Source of the DNA: an uncultured Actinomycetes bacterium
GTDB lineage: Bacteria > Actinomycetota > Actinomycetes > S36-B12
Assembly: GCA_937876275.1 (NCBI GenBank)
Contig: CALFIA010000204.1
Coordinates: 1-6,568, forward strand
DNA length: 6,568 nt
Direction of reading: 5' to 3'
A model generated the notes under the pieces. That model saw only the letters and a program-made list of their open reading frames with translations. It was not told the DNA's origin and searched no databases. Positions 5,172 through 6,568 of the stretch are shown here, in pieces. The translations under genes and the position numbers were made by a program. Every line of letters starts with the position of its first letter. Within the stretch, counting starts at the first letter, position 1.

Positions 5172-6568
5172 TTAGCCGACGAGGTCGACCGACTCGGCCC
5201 AGTTAGCGCCAATAGCGGTCGAGATGCCCTCAAGGGTGGCCTTGTCGACGGCAGAGTCGACGGTGAGCACGACCAGAGCCGAACCCGCGTTGTCGGGGCT
5301 CACCTGCATGCCACCGATGTTGATGCCTGCCTCGCCGAGCTTTTGGCCGATGGTTCCGACAACGCCCGGGCGATCGCTGTAGTTCAGGAAGATCAGGTGA
5401 TCGCTGACCTGGACGTCGACGTCGTGGCCATCTACCTCGACCAGCTTGGCGATGTTGCGCGGGCCTGCAACAGTGCCGGCAACGCTGACCGACGTGCCGT
5501 TGGTCAGGGTCAGCGTGACGCGCACCAGCGAGCGGTGATCGGGGCTGACCGTGTCAGAGGTGAGCGCAACCTCAACTCCGCGCTGCTGTGCGAGCACCGG
5601 GGCGTTGACGAAGGAGACGGGATCATTGACAAGTACCTGGAAAACGCCCTTGAGCGCCGACAGCTCGAGTACACGAACATCCTCGGTCGCTGCTTCGCCA
5701 AGCACCTGAACATCGACACGCACGACGGCATCGGTGGCCAGGCCGCAGGCAATGGAACCGAGCTGCTCGGTCAAGGGCAGCAACGGCTTGATGATCTGGG
5801 CCAGCTGGCCACCTTGGACGTTCACCGCGTCGGGCACGAGCTCGCCCGCGAGCGCGAGGCGAACTGAGCGCGCCACGGCGATGCCCGCCTTCTCCTGCGC
5901 TTCGTCAGTCGAGGCGCCCAGATGCGGAGTGGCGACAACCTGCTCAAGGGTGAACAACGGAGAGTCGGTGCAGGGCTCCTTGTTGAACACGTCAAGACCG
6001 GCGCCGGCGACACGACCGTCGACAAGTGCCTGGTACAGCGCCTGCTCATCGACAATGCCACCGCGAGCGGCATTGATGATGTGCACGGTCGGCTTGACCT
6101 TGTGCAGTGCCTCGTCGCCGATCAGGCCAACGGTCTCGGGGGTCTTAGGAAGGTGCACGGTGATGAAGTCGGCCTCAGCGAGCAGGTCGTCGAGGCTGAC
6201 CATGCGAACACCCAGCTGAGCGGCGCGGGCCGGCTGCACGTAGGGGTCATAGGCGATGAGCTTCACGCCGAAGGCGGAGAGTCGCTGGGCGACGAGCACG
6301 CCGATGCGGCCGAGGCCCACGACGCCGACAACCTTGTCTGCCACCTCGACGCCGGTGTACTTCGAGCGCTTCCACTCGCCATTGGCGAGGGCGGCCGCTG
6401 CAGGCACCACGTTGCGGGCCGAGGCCAGCAGGAGTGCGACAGCGAGCTCGGCCGCTGACACGATGTTGGAGGTCGGCGCATTCACGACCATCACGCCGGC
6501 CTGGGTGGCCGCCTTGACGTCAACATTGTCGAGTCCGACGCCAGCGCGGGCGATGACCTTCAGGTTCT
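5172..6568 (-). CDS. serA: D-3-phosphoglycerate dehydrogenase, N-terminus cut by window edge
   Basis: SerA oxidises 3-phosphoglycerate to 3-phosphohydroxypyruvate with NAD+, the first step of serine synthesis, in the cytoplasm. The frame runs open to the window end; 464 residues are visible, and about 65 of the usual 525-530 lie beyond it. Visible residues 1-14 (NLKVIARAGVGLDN) are the conserved substrate-domain block, so the ATG/GTG codons near 6490 are internal and not the start. The NAD fold has GLGRIG (84-89) with the nucleotide-binding acid Asp107. The catalytic set is Arg168 (in NAARGG), Glu197 (NKEP) and His215 (TPHLGAS). About 255-385 is the ASB intervening domain and about 388-464 the ACT domain, whose NYSDRPG and GINIGG segments (Asp398, Asn416) match the serine-binding positions of the Mycobacterium enzyme. 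This is the long, serine-inhibitable type. It ends in TAA, followed by a strong hairpin. Confidence 0.97.
   Translation of the reverse strand, partial: NLKVIARAGVGLDNVDVKAATQAGVMVVNAPTSNIVSAAELAVALLLASARNVVPAAAALANGEWKRSKYTGVEVADKVVGVVGLGRIGVLVAQRLSAFGVKLIAYDPYVQPARAAQLGVRMVSLDDLLAEADFITVHLPKTPETVGLIGDEALHKVKPTVHIINAARGGIVDEQALYQALVDGRVAGAGLDVFNKEPCTDSPLFTLEQVVATPHLGASTDEAQEKAGIAVARSVRLALAGELVPDAVNVQGGQLAQIIKPLLPLTEQLGSIACGLATDAVVRVDVQVLGEAATEDVRVLELSALKGVFQVLVNDPVSFVNAPVLAQQRGVEVALTSDTVSPDHRSLVRVTLTLTNGTSVSVAGTVAGPRNIAKLVEVDGHDVDVQVSDHLIFLNYSDRPGVVGTIGQKLGEAGINIGGMQVSPDNAGSALVVLTVDSAVDKATLEGISTAIGANWAESVDLVG

Noticed and set aside
5410..5425. GACGTC repeated twice within serA
   Set aside because: It is explained by the Asp-Val-Asp-Val coding sequence; no operator role can be argued from a position deep inside the gene.
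4929..5867. Open frame of 312 codons on the plus strand opposite serA and the exporter start
   Set aside because: It lies antisense to two firmly identified genes, runs across the terminator hairpin, has a His/Asp/Gly-rich composition typical of a GC-rich shadow frame, and shows no recognisable domain.
6489..6494. ATG/GTG pair as the start of serA
   Set aside because: Strongly conserved SerA sequence (VIARAGVGLDN) continues in frame upstream to the window edge, so these codons are internal.

Overview
The window is a chromosomal segment of a GC-rich bacterium, most likely an actinomycete (Actinomycetota). The pointers are G/C-heavy codon use, a long-form LeuA (the class shared with actinobacteria and yeast), a SerA carrying both the intervening ASB domain and the ACT domain, and an ABC exporter pair whose sizes and order recall Mycobacterium Rv1273c/Rv1272c. 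A finer taxonomic placement is not supported by what is visible.

Layout: 1-807 (+) is the 3' half of leuA (2-isopropylmalate synthase), cut by the window edge. It overlaps by an ATGA the next gene, a RimJ/RimL-type GNAT acetyltransferase (804-1367, +). Only four bases later, convergently, lies the end of a leftward two-gene ABC exporter operon. Its first gene (5057-3324, -) overlaps the second (3327-1372, -), again by an ATGA. Upstream of the operon is a 114-base gap (5058-5171) holding a strong hairpin just after the serA stop and a candidate leaderless-type promoter just before the GTG start of the exporter operon. The rest (5172-6568, -) is serA (phosphoglycerate dehydrogenase), whose N-terminus lies off the window.

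How the parts work together: leuA and serA are housekeeping amino acid biosynthesis genes (leucine and serine), both with C-terminal allosteric domains. The exporter is a heterodimer with complementary degeneracy: the 577-aa subunit lacks the catalytic glutamate and switch histidine, and the 651-aa subunit has a divergent signature motif. Together they are predicted to form one hydrolytic and one inactive ATP site, as in TM287/288, LmrCD and BmrCD. The substrate cannot be read from the sequence.

This is an ordinary chromosomal region. I found no CRISPR array, tRNA, rRNA, insertion sequence, phage gene, toxin-antitoxin pair or defence system, and no evidence for an undescribed system. The points worth a second look concern the exporter asymmetry, its extracytoplasmic insertion, the very tight gene packing and the serA hairpin.
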